From contig JABDKJ010000079.1 of the NCBI GenBank assembly GCA_013002285.1, positions 1-23,124 on the forward strand: 23,124 nucleotides of DNA, given 5' to 3'. Below the pieces are notes generated by a model that was given only the letters and a program-made list of their open reading frames with translations, had not been told where the DNA came from and ran no database searches. The first letter of the stretch is position 1. Every line of letters starts with the position of its first letter. Position numbers and translations under genes: made by a program. Below are positions 22,226 to 23,124 of this stretch, one piece after another. Source of the DNA: Flavobacteriales bacterium. Its GTDB lineage: Bacteria; Bacteroidota; Bacteroidia; Flavobacteriales; JABDKJ01.

Positions 22226-23124
22226 ATGAAAAGACAACTGATCTTTGTACTTGCATTCATACTTGGTGTTGTAGCCACCATAACGACAAGTTTTTCTCTA
22301 GATGAAGAAACGAATGTTCAAAAGCCAAAACCCGAAACCAGTCCCACTAACAATGATCTTGAGGATATGGCTGGAGTCTGGTCTATGACCGAAGGGCTTA
22401 AAGATTATCCAAAAGCTGGAAAAGGCGACCGTACTCCATTTGATATTTGGAAGTATGCAGGGAAAAATGGAAGCACATTTGGAGCACCTTTCCTACCTGG
22501 AACCTGGGAGGAATGGAAATCAATGAACATGGACCGGAAAGACGGTTTTATGCGAGAAGTGGATGAGTATATGGCTAGTCGCTTTGATTTTAATGGAGAA
22601 GAGATCGAAGGGGTATTGATGTCAGGGCTACGCAAACCTGTAATGAAGGGGCCGATCGCACGCTTGCCTGAGAACATTTCATATTCTGACCTATCCAATA
22701 TGACCCCGAAAGAAATCAAAGAAGCCGATATATTTCCTTATAAACCGCTTGCACACCCTATTCACACCACGGCTCATATGGTGTTTCCAGATAGTTGGAA
22801 CGTGGCGCACCCCGAGCATATTCGTATGGATATGGACCATGATTTTCCGGATGAATATCTACCAGAATTTCCACCAGCGATGTTTCTAACTACTCATAAA
22901 GAACTGGGCGATGTTTCACAGGGTAAGGAGATCACTTTTGAGAACTACTACCCAATTTTTGATGGATTGATAACACCTGAGCAGATGGAAGGTTTGAAAG
23001 AACTTCTGCGCCCTACGCCAACGACATGGTTCAACCAAACGACTCACCGTATTACAGAAGAACCAATGAATGGGGTGGCGTGCTTCTCTTGTCATGTCAA
23101 TGGTCATACCAATGGAGCATTTGA
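22226..23124 (+). CDS. Secreted cytochrome c family protein, probably di-haem peroxidase-like, 3'-truncated
   Basis: Open frame from ATG 22226 to the right edge (299 complete codons, no stop). Residues 1-24 form a signal peptide (MKRQLIFVLAFILGVVATIT). A haem c attachment motif CFSCH is at 286-290, in GVACFSCHVNGHTNGAF, so the protein is exported and carries at least one covalent haem. The first 280 residues are rich in Trp, His, Met and Pro (DIWKYAGKNGSTFGAPFLPG, HPIHTTAHMVFPDSWNVAHP) and match no domain I can name. The NGVACFSCHVNGH region resembles Bacteroidota proteins of the di-haem cytochrome c peroxidase (MauG/CcpA) group, which would need a second CxxCH beyond the edge. It is transcribed divergently from the LytTR gene. 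The cytochrome assignment is sound, the subfamily tentative. Confidence 0.75.
   Translation, partial: MKRQLIFVLAFILGVVATITTSFSLDEETNVQKPKPETSPTNNDLEDMAGVWSMTEGLKDYPKAGKGDRTPFDIWKYAGKNGSTFGAPFLPGTWEEWKSMNMDRKDGFMREVDEYMASRFDFNGEEIEGVLMSGLRKPVMKGPIARLPENISYSDLSNMTPKEIKEADIFPYKPLAHPIHTTAHMVFPDSWNVAHPEHIRMDMDHDFPDEYLPEFPPAMFLTTHKELGDVSQGKEITFENYYPIFDGLITPEQMEGLKELLRPTPTTWFNQTTHRITEEPMNGVACFSCHVNGHTNGAF

Noticed and set aside
1..23124. CRISPR arrays, tRNA or rRNA genes, insertion sequences, integrases, toxin-antitoxin or defence genes
   Set aside because: Both strands were read for them. No regularly spaced repeats, cloverleaf-like segments, transposase motifs or terminal inverted repeats were found.

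Overview
The window looks like a chromosomal housekeeping segment of a Bacteroidota bacterium, probably a flavobacterium (order Flavobacteriales). The lineage call rests on several things read directly: the rpmB-rpmG-DUF4295-ftsY-rimO gene order, with the 51-residue DUF4295 protein that is characteristic of this phylum; A-rich translation starts with no Shine-Dalgarno sequence; promoter-like sites of the Bacteroidota type (TTTG or TTG, 17-23 bases, TAnnTTTG); and TonB-dependent outer-membrane proteins. No rRNA, tRNA, CRISPR array, insertion sequence or phage gene was found. Nearly all of the sequence is coding.

Layout. (1) Bases 1-5436, plus strand: the 3' part of a dTDP-4-dehydrorhamnose 3,5-epimerase gene cut by the window edge, a WecA/MraY-type polyprenyl-phosphate sugar-phosphate transferase, a lytic transglycosylase and uvrA. 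The last three are packed with gaps or overlaps of a few bases. (2) Bases 5433-8997, minus strand: ligA, convergent with uvrA and sharing stop-codon bases, then a cyclopropane-fatty-acid-synthase-type methyltransferase and a secreted TonB C-terminal-domain protein. (3) Bases 9041-9574: a GNAT acetyltransferase on the plus strand. (4) Bases 9576-17239, minus strand: in transcription order cinA then a porin, and rpmB, rpmG, DUF4295 (bL38), ftsY, rimO then a TonB-dependent receptor. A strong intrinsic terminator lies between the ribosomal-protein genes and ftsY. (5) Bases 17344-18543, plus strand: a methyltransferase and a small membrane protein of unknown function. (6) Bases 18757-23124: a hybrid histidine kinase (sensor, HAMP, HisKA, HATPase, REC, C-terminal Hpt-like region), a convergent LytTR response regulator overlapping its end, and a divergent cytochrome c gene running off the right edge.

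How the genes fit together. The left block serves surface polysaccharide and peptidoglycan, followed by DNA repair (uvrA, ligA). The middle block is ribosome assembly and protein targeting (L28, L33, bL38, FtsY, RimO) followed by outer-membrane uptake. The right block looks regulatory: kinase, receiver and Hpt-like region on one protein and a LytTR output regulator next door could form a four-step phosphorelay. The divergent cytochrome gene is a candidate target because an inverted repeat abuts its predicted -33 element.

No clearly new multi-gene system is visible. The points most worth checking are the phosphorelay with the dyad in front of the cytochrome gene, the terminator only 14 bases before the ftsY start codon, predicted leaderless starts for cinA and the LytTR gene, a strong unexplained hairpin at 14708-14732, and a marked excess of GATC.
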